DNA of 64,000 bases, taken from assembly GCA_963965975.1 (NCBI GenBank), contig OZ014423.1, forward strand, positions 5,606,301-5,670,300, read 5' to 3'. The notes under the pieces are model-generated. The model was not told the DNA's origin. It made no database searches and was given only the letters and a program-made list of their open reading frames with translations. The translations under genes were made by a program, and so were the position numbers. Each line of letters begins with the position of its first letter. Position 1 is the stretch's first letter. The stretch comes from Xestospongia bergquistia. Lineage: Eukaryota; Porifera; Demospongiae; Haplosclerida; Petrosiidae. Below, piece after piece: positions 36,257-47,808 of the stretch.

Positions 36257-37053
36257 GTTCACTTGCAGTCAGAGCACCTCAACCTTCTGTGCATTATATA
36301 TATATATATATATAATACTACCAAGCCCCGCCCTCACTTATGAAATAATCTTTTGCATGCATGCAGTACGTAGGCGCCGATTACTAAAAATGCACATTAA
36401 CTATGAGAGCGTTTAATGTCTCTTTAGTTTATTTTCAGTCTTTGTGCAGAGGTTGTCGTTATGTAATCTGTGGTAGCTTGCTGTGTAAGTGCTGTCACTG
36501 CTATCTACTGCTTTTTTTGTTTAACAAAAAAAAGCAGTAGATAGCAGTGCATTAACAATATAAAGTGTTTTGATCTTAGTGTATATAATATATACACTAA
36601 CTTTGAAGGTAATCAAAACACTTTATATTGTTAGTGCACGTATCCATGTAACTATGATTCTATCAAAACAACCAATCTATACGCGTTAAAAATATGAGTA
36701 AATGTCATTTCAAGCAGTCTCAGAGTCTCTAGTAGTTTTCCAGTCTTAAAGTTAGCAATAATGAGTGATTCCCTTAATTACAACAACAATTCTACAATCA
36801 AAATAATCAGGACAATTTTTACAATAATTATTAAATTATATGTAATCTTGTTTGCATGTGAAAAATTATTAGATTAATTTTAATAATTATATTATATAAT
36901 AAAAACTACTTACCATTATATACAGAACTATTTCCATTAAAACATCAATGAGCTATAGCTATTGTACAATCCTTTTTAGCATATACTATTTTAATGTATT
37001 ACTTTATAGTATTAGCTAAGTCTAAGTGATAGTGTTAGTAAGAAGGTTAGCTC
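36257..37053. promoter_or_regulatory. Upstream region of ANTXR-D
   Basis: TATATA run, CCCCGCCCTCAC and GGCGCCGATT blocks as in A and B, then a copy-specific pair of inverted repeats (36496-36640) and the hAT empty site near 36984. No gene seen. Confidence 0.5.
36496..36640. repeat. Nested inverted duplications upstream of ANTXR-D
   Basis: CACTGCTATCTACTGC... at 36496 is followed at once by its complement (to 36549). Then the reverse complement of the ATCAAAACACTTTATATTG segment precedes its normal copy (about 36547-36575 against 36611-36640). Units A-C have only the direct copies, so the inverted pieces were added here. Confidence 0.88.
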
Positions 37054-40000
37054 TTAATTGTAGGAGGTAGGTAGATAAGGGGCAGACTCCCTACCAGACA
37101 TGAGACTATTAGCTCTTTTAGGAGGTGGACGAAGGGGAGGTTCCCTACCAGATGAGAGAGTATTAGCTTTTGAGGGAGGTTCTCTATTAGATGAGATGGT
37201 ATTAGACCTCATATTAGGTGGAAGACGACTACTACTAAAGTAGGAAAGATGACATCATATACAATATCTTGTAAATATTATTATTTGATCACTTACTTGT
37301 CAGTTTCAGATAGGGTACTATTTTGTTGTGTACTCTTCTATCAATTAAACAATTTATTACAATTACATTAAATATCATTTTGTATCTTACCAGTTGGGTT
37401 ATTGGTGTTGTCCTTGTTGTTTCAAGTTTGGATCTTATCTGTCTGGAAGGAGTTTTATATCGATTTGCAACAGTATCTTGTTGTCGGACTGGAAACCATA
37501 TGATAGTTCTCTGAAACAAGCATACAATAAAATGTTATTGATCATAAGAAAGTCATATAACATACATCAGCTCCTCTTACTGGTCTAACAAGTGATAATT
37601 TTGAATAAAATGATGAAGCTGTTTCCTATAAAACAAAAGACAGATTTCACAAATGTACTGGTTATTAAATAGAGTTTCTATATGCTGTCCATGTAATATC
37701 CACATGTCAAGTTGTCATTGTTATGTATTTTAAAGCATACCTTAACATATCTCCATGATGTACTGATACATGATGATTTGGTAAGTTCAGTTCCCGAAGG
37801 TGTTGAAGGACTTGAAGGTCTTGAAGATGAAGAAGACTCCACATCTTCTCCCATTTCAATTATATTAGCATCCTATAATTTCAAACAGATCTGTACCACA
37901 ATGGTGATGTATAATATACCTTAGTTGCAGTTAGCTTATTGCCTTCTTTGGTAGCTCCCTTGTCACCCCAGTATACCTAAAAATTCAAGTATAACTGTCT
38001 CTGTTATAATTAGGTGGGTTTGTGACATACTGGTAAAGGTCTAATGCCACCTGCACCTCTACCGCCATAATATGAAGCATCTACTGTTGCCCATTTCTTT
38101 GGACCTGGGTTCTCTTCAGGCTATATGAGTTAATTAAAATTACAAAATTAATATGAATTCCAATACACAGGCTTTTATATATCAGGTACCTACCTACCTG
38201 TTCAGGCTCTGGTTCAGGTTCAGGCTCTGGTTCTGGTTCAGGTTCAGGAGTTGACAACATTTTCTAAATAAAGATATACATTAGAAGAGCTGTACATGTG
38301 TCGACTTACTCCACTTAGAAGAGGAAAGAAAAACCAGATGAGTAACAGCACTATCAATATTATTAGTCCCAATAGACCAAATGTAAGTCCAGCTGCTAGT
38401 CCAGCATTAACAGGCTGATAAAATCAAACATTTGTAATTATTATACTAATAGTATGGTTAATGAAGTATAGACATAATATATTTAGACAACCTTACCTTT
38501 GTTGTACAGTCATTTACATACATTGTGACATTACTAGAGATATAGGAGATACCATTGAGAGTGACCTGTAGTAGAACTTGTCTATATATATATATACAAA
38601 GAGAAACACTGAGATAACAGAGAATGTAGAAGTGTCAAACACTTACTGGCTTTTTTTAAATTGTGGGACTGAACAAGTTATTTTATCGTAAGATATATCC
38701 CCAACAGTGCTAGTGACTAGTACATAATATGTAGTGAATTTAGGTATCTTATTAACTAATGTGTACTTTGAAATTCTGTCTCATTAAAGAGAAATCGACA
38801 TGCTGTCGTGTTTGGATTAGGTGTGTTGGTAAATCCTTGTCCTGTGAGTGTTGTAGTCAAACCATCTTGATTAATACAAACATTAACAGGATCAGCTGAT
38901 ATTATCTCAATACATGTATCATTAATAACCTGATATAATGAAAAGTATCATCTTATATTATGACAGTCATTGTATACCTGATTAATAATTGATGTAAGGT
39001 ATTGAAAGTCACTACCAATAAATAATTCATTATCATTTTGTACAAGTGCTCTTAACTATAATAACAAAAAGAATTATCAACTGTTGTTGTTTGTGTAATT
39101 ACTATACCTGATTTCGGTCAGCATTACCTACTCCAATAACAAATATGGATGCCCCCTTTTGACGAGCAATTTGAGCCTGTCATTAATCATAGATACAATA
39201 CATTAAATGCTTAATTGTGGTTAAAATGTGACATGTGTATATTTAATGTTTATCTAGAGAAAGGGCTAGCCCATTGCCTTTCATTCTTATATGTACTGGT
39301 ACATTGATTGGGTTTACAGGAAGTGTTCCCAATAGAAGGTTGATAGAACATGTACTATATATATTCTATAGCCAGAACATTAGTGTCATTCTTTAAAATA
39401 TGTCTTTTGGGACCACCTTCCTCTTAGGGAGAGACCTCAAATTTATATCACTTCACATATATATCCAACTTTAAACAAATATTCTGCTATAATACCTGAT
39501 TATCTGCTTTAGCATTATCTGATAATACTCCATCTGTTAATATTAGGATAACACTAGCAGTATCTCCTCCCAATCTATTAATCTGTTCATTAACCTGAAA
39601 AGTACATTATTTCTCATATATATCATGTGATATTAATTAAAGCATAATATAACATTATATATATTACAAATAATATGATATATATATACCTTTTGTAGTC
39701 CAGTGGCTAAGTAAGTACCACCTCCAACAACATGATTTTGAAGATTTACAATACCTTTAGCAATCTGTTGCCTAAATAAGACAATTAATAAAACTTTGCA
39801 CTGCCATATATGGGTTTGTCATATTTTACATGAATATACTCAATATATTAACTATTCATGAATATTTTAAAGTACAACATCAAAGTAATTGTTAAATCAC
39901 TATTATTGACCTGTCAGATGTTAGGTTGAGGTGAACAAATCCTTCAGTAGCAAAAGTGATGAAAGATAGCCGAAAATTAGGACTGAAAATATATGAAAAG

Positions 40001-40694
40001 GAATGTAAAGAACAATATAAATGAATTAACTTAAGTTTTTGGCTAAGGTACCAGTTGATATTATGAAGAGGTTATTGAGGAAGAATTAATAGACATTCCT
40101 TTTTCTTTTGTTATAAAAACTTCTAAGTCTGCTTTAATTTGCAAGTAGTTCTAACAGTCAATACTCATAATATACACAAATACAATCTATATGCTTTGAG
40201 ATGGCTACTGGGACAGGATTAGTCCTCGATAATGTTAGTTTGGTATGTAGGATGCATTATTTAATGCATTATATTTCCATCAATGTTGCATACTTGACAA
40301 AGTTTACTGTGACATTCTGTACAAATGGTATAATCTCTGTTTCAAAGTGACTTCCAACACTACCGGAACTAAATAAAGTATAACAAATCATAACAATATT
40401 GATAATTTGAAACTGTAGCATATAACTTGCCTCCTATTACATATCACTCAGGTTTATTTCCATGTGCTATGTCAGAAGTATGGCTACACAATCTGGAATA
40501 GCACATGGAAGTAATCTCTCTAACGTTAGTTTTTTAAATGCTTAGACATTGCATGCTAAAATTTCAGGTACAATATCATACCTGTCTAACACAAAGTAGA
40601 AATCAAATACTCCTCTGCATTGAGGTACATTGCTTTGCACTTGTCCACACACAAATCCAATACCAGCTGAAAAAAGAAGAAAAAGACAAAGCAT
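37054..40694 (-). CDS. ANTXR-like VWA receptor, copy E
   Basis: The most complete copy and the best model for the family. Exons: 40694-40582 (signal peptide [17 protein letters not shown], then [12 protein letters not shown]), 40368-40294 ([10 protein letters not shown]), 39982-39911, 39771-39690 (GGGTYLATG), 39594-39496 (LTDG), 39176-39108 ([10 protein letters not shown]), about 39056-38980, about 38932-38770 ([15 protein letters not shown]), then [31 protein letters not shown], the transmembrane exon ([20 protein letters not shown]), a PEPEPEP linker, [33 protein letters not shown] with [18 protein letters not shown], and a short Ser/Pro tail ending at 37054. DxSxS, Thr and Asp of the MIDAS are all present. 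Animal homologues bind extracellular matrix. Its promoter differs from A-D, and it has no adjacent TMEM86. Confidence 0.87.
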
Positions 40695-40870
40695 ATTGAC
40701 TTTCAGGAAAGATGGGTGGAGCTGGTACTAGTATAGATATAGAGTTGTATACACTACGTATACGTAAAGTTACGTATAGTTTGTCACGAGGAAATATCAA
40801 GGTGTGTCTCCAAGAAACTAACTCTTAAGCTTACTACGTTGTTATCTTGTGTATCCAGTATATCTTTATA
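40695..40870. promoter_or_regulatory. Short divergent promoter
   Basis: Only 176 bp separates the start codons of ANTXR-E (minus) and the orphan membrane protein (plus), implying a shared control region. It contains TACGTATACGTA-like repeats near 40755-40780; no further motif is claimed. Confidence 0.45.
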
Positions 40871-42404
40871 ATGTTCTTCACTAAAAGATGGACTTTGCAC
40901 CTGTTGTTTGTTTTACTGCTTGTGTCAGGGCGCCATTGTGTAGATCACTGGATCGACTGGAACTTGTCAGGTGTTCAAGCTATAAAGTAAGTCCATTAGA
41001 AGATAATACCAAATTAAAAAGCTCAAAAGTTACTAGTTAGCCTTTTAAGCTTACCAATTTACACAGAGTAGTAAGTTTAGCTTAATCAAATAAGACCAAT
41101 TATCAATGCATTGTTTTCTCATCGAACTCCATGCAAATTTTAATATCTTTACGTATAATTAAATTAAAGGTCAATAGTCGGTGCAGATCACTACTTTGTA
41201 TGTTTGTAGAAATTGTCTTTCAATTCCTTTCTGAAACATTTCCTTTATAATACTTACATACAAATGTGTTCATACATCTTTCTGACCTGCTATATTGTTA
41301 TTGTCTTTTTATTTACATAATGTTTGCCATCATCTGGAGTCTTTCTCATCTATATTGTTGCACCATTTCTTCCAAATATAGTATGTTAATATTTGTGCTA
41401 AGACATGATATCCACCTGGTGCTAACTAAATTTGTTACCTGTCCAAAATTGTTAGCGAGTACCTTTCACGTTTTTTGATGTTGATAGTGAGATTGGATTG
41501 TGCCCCTATATTATTCCCCTGTGCCTATTAAGAATTATTTTTCCCTTTTCAGGTGGTCACAAGATCAGGTAATGTTTCTGATATTGTTGACACCTGGTTC
41601 TTAACGCAATATCTTTTATAATGTTATCGTTGAGTACAACCTTATCTATTTAAAAATAGTTATCTGTTGTAATCAATACTATTGTTATTAATCAGTTGTC
41701 CATCTACATTATTTATAATGTAGATGGACAACTAACAATTAGAAGCTATGTACTTCAGTAACTATATTATAGTTACTGAAGTACATAGCTTCTAATTAAA
41801 CTACACATAACAGCTACAGTGTTTTACATGTACCGGTATGACATGTTTTAAATGTATGACAGCTATCGTCTTATTGTTTACACTTAAACACTTAATGTCA
41901 ACATCACTTGTTTTCATACTTGTCAACATCTTTTTATGAAATTGATTAACTAGAGACAAAACTAGCACTTTAGACAATGATGCTCTTCATATATAATAGA
42001 TAATAGTAGATGACCTTATTATAAAGAAAATATTACAAAAATTCCCTGAGCCCTGACAGTATTACTTTTCTCATTAATAGTAATACACAATATAATTAGT
42101 AGTAGTAGTAGTAGTATGATGAGCATCGTTACTATATATAGTAGCAATAGTTACATTGTTACTATATATAATTACAATGTTATCTTATGAGAATTTGAAA
42201 ATCAACTAAAAGTTATTGTAATGAGTAACTTATCACAGTTTGTTGATACTTTCAGTTCTTTCAGCTGTCAATGGTAGTATTGGCTTTATCCTTATATGGA
42301 TGTATCTATATATAGAATAGAACTATCTATTTATAGAATTATTATTAAACATTAAAACAGGAAACTGTAGAATAATATTGTAATATGTAACATGTACCCA
42401 ACTG

Positions 42405-42445
<41 letters not shown>

Positions 42446-44433
42446 CTTTCTTAGTCATAGGGTTGATGTCAACCTGAAAGACACTGTTAGACTAAATTGC
42501 TTTAACAACCAAAGCACTGTAACTTATTTTTCTTCATCATCTGATTTCATTGGTTGTGTTGTTAATTCCAACAACACCTTAGAAAGAGGTCAGTAGAAGA
42601 TATAATAAAATAAATAAAGTGAATAAAGAGACATGTTGTTATATTATAGGTCACTGTGGTAATGCTGTAATAGGAGGAGTAGTGACATTAACAATACATG
42701 GAGTTTCTTTACCTGGAAATGTTCCCTATGCTGTAAATGGCAGTTATAACTTCACAAGTGTCAATAGTGAGTGCTATTTTAAAAATGAACACTGTATGAG
42801 AAAATAGTTTTGTAATAAAATATATTTCAATAATTTTATATAAGTAAAAATTTTAATGCAAAAAATTTGCAACATTAATCCTTCACTCACATACATAATA
42901 TTATACTTCATGATAAATTGTTTTTGAAAAATAAGTGCAATTCACAAAAATCATGAAATAATTTTACCACAAAAATAGTCACACATTGCTATATCTTTAA
43001 ATGTTTTTGTATACTAATAGATGGTGAGTGCGCCAATGGTCTCTGGTTGACTGTTAGAGTAGTTGGTATGTGGTTTTCTTGATATTTGCAAGATATTATT
43101 TTTCTATCACTCTGTAGAGCACCCTCCCTCGATCACACCAATCACACCAACACATACATTCACAGCAACATTACCCACAGCAACATTACCCACGTCAACA
43201 TCGTCAATCACATCCACTACAAGCCTTGAAACTTCAGGTACTGGGGCAACAGATAATAGCATGACAGACATATTAGTTTCAGCTGTTAAGACTACTACCT
43301 CTACTGATTATGCTACAAGTGAGGCACAGTGTGCCAATTATTAATTAATTAATTAATTAATTAATTAATTAGGATAAATAATGTATTGTAGGTATTTGTT
43401 GTTCTAAATTGTTAAATTGTAATCGCAACATTTATATTGATGTAGTGATGGTTTGTTTTCATACAGATACTCAAAGACCTACTCCTACTGTTGGTGGAAA
43501 AAAAGAAGGAAATTATAACTTTTTTTCGAGTTGGCCCCTTGGAGCTCAAATTGGATCATTAGCTGGAGTTATTGCTGTTTTTAGTTTAGCATGTTTGGTT
43601 TGTTTAGTTGGAGTTGGTTTAGTTCTGTATCACTCCAAGAAAAGACGAAAGGAATTTAAAACAGGTACCAATAATAGTATACTAATGGATAGTCTACAGA
43701 TAAAGTAGTAACTTATTAATTTGTTTTTGTAATAATAGGTTCACCTAGTCCAGAGGAAAGTATTCGTCCTTTATTTTATGATGATATTGATTCCAAGGGG
43801 GGAAGAGTTGCTTTAGATGGTACAAAAGAGACAGAGTTGACTAATAACAATATGAAGACAATTTCATCAGAACAAACTAGTAAAGAGAATAATTCTACTG
43901 AAAGTTTGGAGATAAAAAACTCAGCTTATAGTAAAAATGTAACTAATGGACATACTGTCTCAAGTCCTAGTCGTCCACCACCCAAACCACCAACCAGTGG
44001 TCCATTGCGTCCTCCACCACATAAGCCAACTAACTCTGTCAAAGAACTTAAATCTCTTCCTGCATCTTCTAAACCACTTCCTGCATCCTCCAAACCAACT
44101 AACACTGGTCCTGCTTCTCTCCCTGCTGTTAGAAACTCTCCTAAAGCTACTGCTACAGTGACTCCACCACATAAGCCAACTAACTCTGTCAAAGAACTTA
44201 CATCTCTTCCTGCATCTTCTAAACCATCTTCCAAACCAACTAACACTGGTCCTGCTTCTCTCCCTGCTGTTAGAAACTCTCCTAAAGCTACTGTTACAGC
44301 GACTTCCTTATCAGTACAATATAAGTCAAGAAGACAAGCACCAGCACCTCCTCCTTCTTTAAATAACAAATCTAATAACAAAACAAAACCACCCACTAAT
44401 AAACCCACTAATAATGCATTAAGAAGTATATAG
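40871..44433 (+). CDS. Single-pass membrane protein with proline-rich tail, family unrecognised
   Basis: Exons: 40871-40986 (signal peptide, hydrophobic LLFVLLLVSG), 42461-42588 (or from 42455), 42650-42766, 43021-43065, 43118-43318, 43467-43664, 43739-44433; together about 499 codons, in frame. The ectodomain has a small Cys-containing region (VRLNCFNNQ, FIGCVVN, HCGNAVIGG, GECANGLW), possibly Ig-like but not recognised, then a Thr/Pro stalk, a transmembrane helix (AGVIAVFSLACLVCLVGVGL) with KKRRK stop-transfer, and a cytosolic tail rich in PxxP motifs with a duplicated stretch (PPHKPTNSVKEL ... PASLPAVRNSPKAT). The tail suggests SH3 or WW ligands; the function is unknown. A possible 16-nt microexon at 41553-41568 would break the frame and was left out. 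Confidence 0.7.
41694..41797. repeat. Two adjacent perfect palindromes in an intron
   Basis: First: arms 41694-41712 and 41715-41733 (19 bp, 2-nt loop). Second: arms 41737-41766 and 41768-41797 (30 bp, 1-nt loop). They are 3 bp apart and unrelated to each other in sequence, inside the first intron of the orphan membrane protein gene. Confidence 0.94.
42409..42442. repeat. (TC)n dinucleotide run
   Basis: About 34 bp of uninterrupted TC/CT just before the acceptor of the exon at 42461; it extends that intron's polypyrimidine tract. Confidence 0.95.
43340..43371. repeat. (ATTA)n tetranucleotide run
   Basis: About eight ATTA units in the intron after the Thr/Pro stalk exon. Confidence 0.9.
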
Positions 44434-44821
44434 CTTTGATCCATACAGGTTTAGATCCTTTTTAATAGCATTGAATGGAGTAATGATTGACCGAAGTGAT
44501 AATTATTTTCTGCATGTCTATATCTCATGATTGGTATTTGTTATATAGATTTATTATAGCTGATGTCTTCATTGATCCCTGTCATTATATTTATGTAATA
44601 TACTATTAACTATTATATTATACTTATTTTAAATGATCTGCTTATTAAAATGTGACTGCTTGATGACTTTTATTACACACAGAGATAGATATAAAGAACT
44701 CAGTAGTCATATATAACCAATGTTTGACTTGTAAACTGTGAGCAGAAATATTAACAAACTTAAACAGAATAGTGCAATCATTAATTAACTTATTAATTTA
44801 TAAATAATTAATAAACAATTG
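44434..44821. other. Convergent 3' spacer
   Basis: AT-rich 3' UTR region between the stops of the orphan membrane protein gene (plus) and the first kinase-less receptor gene (minus). No other feature seen. Confidence 0.5.
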
Positions 44822-45505
44822 TTACGTAAATGTCATGCTCCTATCTATGTAATCTATAGATTGTTCCCTATAGACTTGATGTCTCCTCTTACAACACATT
44901 AATATTGCAATAATTAATATAATAAACAGTCCAATGTTAACTATTACGATTATTGGAGTAACAGTCCACAATAATATTAGCCATAGATTAGTAGAAGAAG
45001 CTGTGATGATAATAAAACATTTTATTGCTATATTATTAGTAGCTCTCATACTACTTACTGGATGGTGTTAATGTAGGTGATATAGATGGTGTTGGTATGG
45101 AAGTCACATACAGTAAACTAGGAGGGATTGTAGGTTGGTAGTCCTTGTTACAGAGGTCACTGATGTTGCAGCATTTATATACAAATGCAATATTATCATG
45201 TGTCTTGTGGACATTACCATTACATAAGCCACTTGAATTACTTTTACTAAGTCCTAGTCTAACATCTAATTTAGTGAAGCATCCAAAAGCAAAATCATGT
45301 ATCTTTGTGTCAATATGAAGTATTAATCTTGCATAACACAGTACTCCTGTGCAATTTGTTGCAAAACACTCGTTATCACAGTAACAAGTAATAGCATAAC
45401 CTACAAGCAATATATATTAAACATTTTTATATAATGTCACTATTTACCTCTGGTAACCAAGAAATGAAGGAGCAGAAACAAGGTTGTCAATACAGTAGTT
45501 CTCAT
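44822..45505 (-). CDS. Kinase-less TGF-beta receptor-like protein 1 (pseudoreceptor-type)
   Basis: Exons 45505-45448 (signal peptide MRTTVLTTLFLLLHFLVTRG), 45400-45059 and 45000-44822; total 579 nt, 192 residues, in frame. The ectodomain has the Cys pattern of type I TGF-beta family receptors (CYCDNEC, NCTGVLCYARL, FGCFTKLDVRLGL, KCCNISDLCNKD), followed by a Thr/Pro stalk, one transmembrane helix (LWLILLWTVTPIIVIVNIG) and only about 25 cytosolic residues (CCKRRHQVYREQ), then a stop. There is no GS box or kinase. This is the architecture of BAMBI. The ectodomain is closest in this window to that of the receptor kinase at 55942-55592. Dominant-negative action on TGF-beta signalling is inferred. 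Confidence 0.85.
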
Positions 45506-47040
45506 CATAGACAAGAGAAAGAAATGATGTTGAGGGAGGAGGTGAGATATAAAGGGGAGGAGAAGAGAGGGGATATTCATACACATCAGAGAGTAACTAT
45601 TATCATCATGACATCATCATGGTAACATTTAACCATCACATCCTGTGTGGTGGATTCTAAGAACAACTTTATCAAATAGTTGAGAGGACACATAGTTATA
45701 TCAATCTACTTAAGAAAATAAAAATCTTGACTTATATGTATGTAATGGTGATAATAGCTCACTCTTCTATTATTATATAAGACAATAATTAGTCAACTGC
45801 TGATATGACATATTATTAAAATATTAATATGGATACATATTTTTGAAATAGCTCTCTTTATTTAACTCCTTATTGTCACCATCAATAATAGTATGTATTT
45901 TAAACACTACATAGTAATGGATGTGTTTTAAAGACACTACACTGGAAAGAAATAATTGATATATAATTACTACAGAACATTGACTGCATAAGAATTACTC
46001 CATACTAATTGAATCAGACAGTAATCTTTATTCATATACTATATATGGTTTAATGGTATGGTAAAGGGAAGCTTACAATACCTGATACTCCTATTACTAT
46101 TACAGTGTCTTTGTAGTATAAAATTTGCAAGAGTTGTACTGTTGTAATGTATCCAGTATATCATGACATCATTGCTATAACTTATGTGATTTAACAATCA
46201 ACCTTTGCTGTATTTGATATAGATCTTATTAAAATAATTGTTAATATTATTTTTCTTGTAGAATGTAAGCTATGTCAATAGTTTATTTGACCACTTATGT
46301 ATAAGAATTACAGTAGTTTTTTCATTCTAAACAGGAAGTAAGTATGATTGGTATCAACATATGGAATTGCAATCATGTAATGACAAGGAGATCACAACAA
46401 ATGGTCCACAACAGGAATACTATTACTATCTGGTATATTGTGTGATGACAACATTCCCAGAATTATTATAAATGCATAGACTCCCTCCATATCAAATGAA
46501 TATTGTTACATCAAATTACACCTGTGTCAATATATCATAGAACAGTTTAATTTATAGATTGTATAATTGTTATACACAAGTATCCCAGTGTATTGAACTG
46601 CCACCTGCTCTTTAAATTAGTGAACATAGATGTGATCATTCAGTTAGTCTGAATCATCAAATTGAACATGGCACCAATGGTCATGTTGTGGTTAATAGTA
46701 ACCTAAAGCAAATGCTGTGCTAAATGGATGTTATCATTACAATATAAAAACATAGTCTGAGGTAATTCCATTGTTATCACAACTGACGATTCTACAATTT
46801 GTAAGTAGTACTCCCTTTGTAACAGTTTGGCTCCTCTTAGTCTGAAGCAGCTGTGGTATAGTAACAAACAGATATTCTAGTAATGCTTAGATTAGAAACA
46901 CACAAGGGAAGAAGCCACAGGAAGTCCCTTTCATAACTTGTGTGTCATATATTTCTGTCTCTTTATTCACTTTTGTGTACTATGACACAGTTTTTGTAAC
47001 TACTGAACTCTTTCTCTCTCCCTGTCCCTCTCTGTGAGTG
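45506..47040. other. Intergenic region between two divergent kinase-less receptor genes
   Basis: 1.5 kb without a convincing exon. It should contain the promoters of both genes; apart from a purine-rich stretch at 45465-45600 I see no distinct motif. Confidence 0.45.
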
Positions 47041-47808
47041 ATGAAAGCCATTGCCTTGACTACAACTTTATTTCTATTCTTAATTACCAGAGGTAAGTAA
47101 GGAAGCTGTTGAAACAATAGTGTATGTATAAATACTAATTTACTTTGTTCTTATTGTTTGTTATTACTGTAGTTTATGCTATTACTTGTTACTGTGATGA
47201 TGAGTGTTCTAGCACAAAAAATTGCACAGGAGTGTTGTGTTATGCAAGATTACTATTTCATATTGACACAAAGACACATGATCTTGATTTTGGATGCTTC
47301 ACTAGATCAGATATTAGACTAGGACTTGGTAAAAGTAATTCAAGTGGTGTATGTAATGGTAATGTCCACAAGACAGGTGATAATACAGCAATAGTATATA
47401 AATGTTGTGATAACAGGGACCTCTGTAACAAGGACTACCAACCTACAATCCCTCCTAGTTTACTGTATGTAACTTCCACACCAACACCATCTATATCACC
47501 TACATCAACACCATTGTCAACCAGTAAGTGACCACTTAAAATCATTGTCAATCAGTTACTGCACTAATAACTAAAATTTTTGTATACTTGTTCTAAATGA
47601 GATCAATATTTTCCCTATTACAGCTTCTACTTCAACAAGTCCTAATCTATGGTTAATCCTGTTGTGGACAGTTACTCCAGTAATAATAGCAATTAATTGT
47701 GGACTTTTTATTATTTTAACAATTGAAATTGTGTTATGTTGTAGAAGGAAACGGCAAGTTTATCGTGAACCTTCTTTAAATCATCTCGATAGCGTCACAT
47801 TCATATAA
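47041..47808 (+). CDS. Kinase-less TGF-beta receptor-like protein 2 (pseudoreceptor-type)
   Basis: Exons 47041-47092 (signal peptide MKAIALTTTLFLFLITR), 47173-47523 and 47624-47808; 588 nt, 195 residues, in frame. Exon phases are the same as in the gene at 44822. Ectodomain: CYCDDECSSTKNC, CYARLLFHIDT, GCFTRSDIRLGL, KCCDNRDLCNKD; then PTIPPSLLYVTS stalk, transmembrane LWLILLWTVTPVIIAINCG, and a short tail CCRRKRQVYREPSLNHLDSV with stop. The two paralogues share the tail pattern QVYRE-x-S with a following Asp and TF, suggesting the short tail is under constraint. No GS box or kinase. Clearly a local inverted duplicate of the neighbouring gene. Confidence 0.87.

Noticed and set aside
41553-41568. 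16-nt microexon with good AG and GTAATG borders
   Set aside because: Including it puts the next exon out of frame; skipping it gives an open protein.
42900-43020. Search for CRISPR arrays, operons or prophage
   Set aside because: The whole window is spliced animal DNA; tandem repeats found lack spacers, and no bacterial-type gene cluster is present.
43926-44444. 172-codon minus-strand open frame opposite the proline-rich tail
   Set aside because: Antisense shadow of the exon 43739-44433; it lacks splice context or recognisable protein features.
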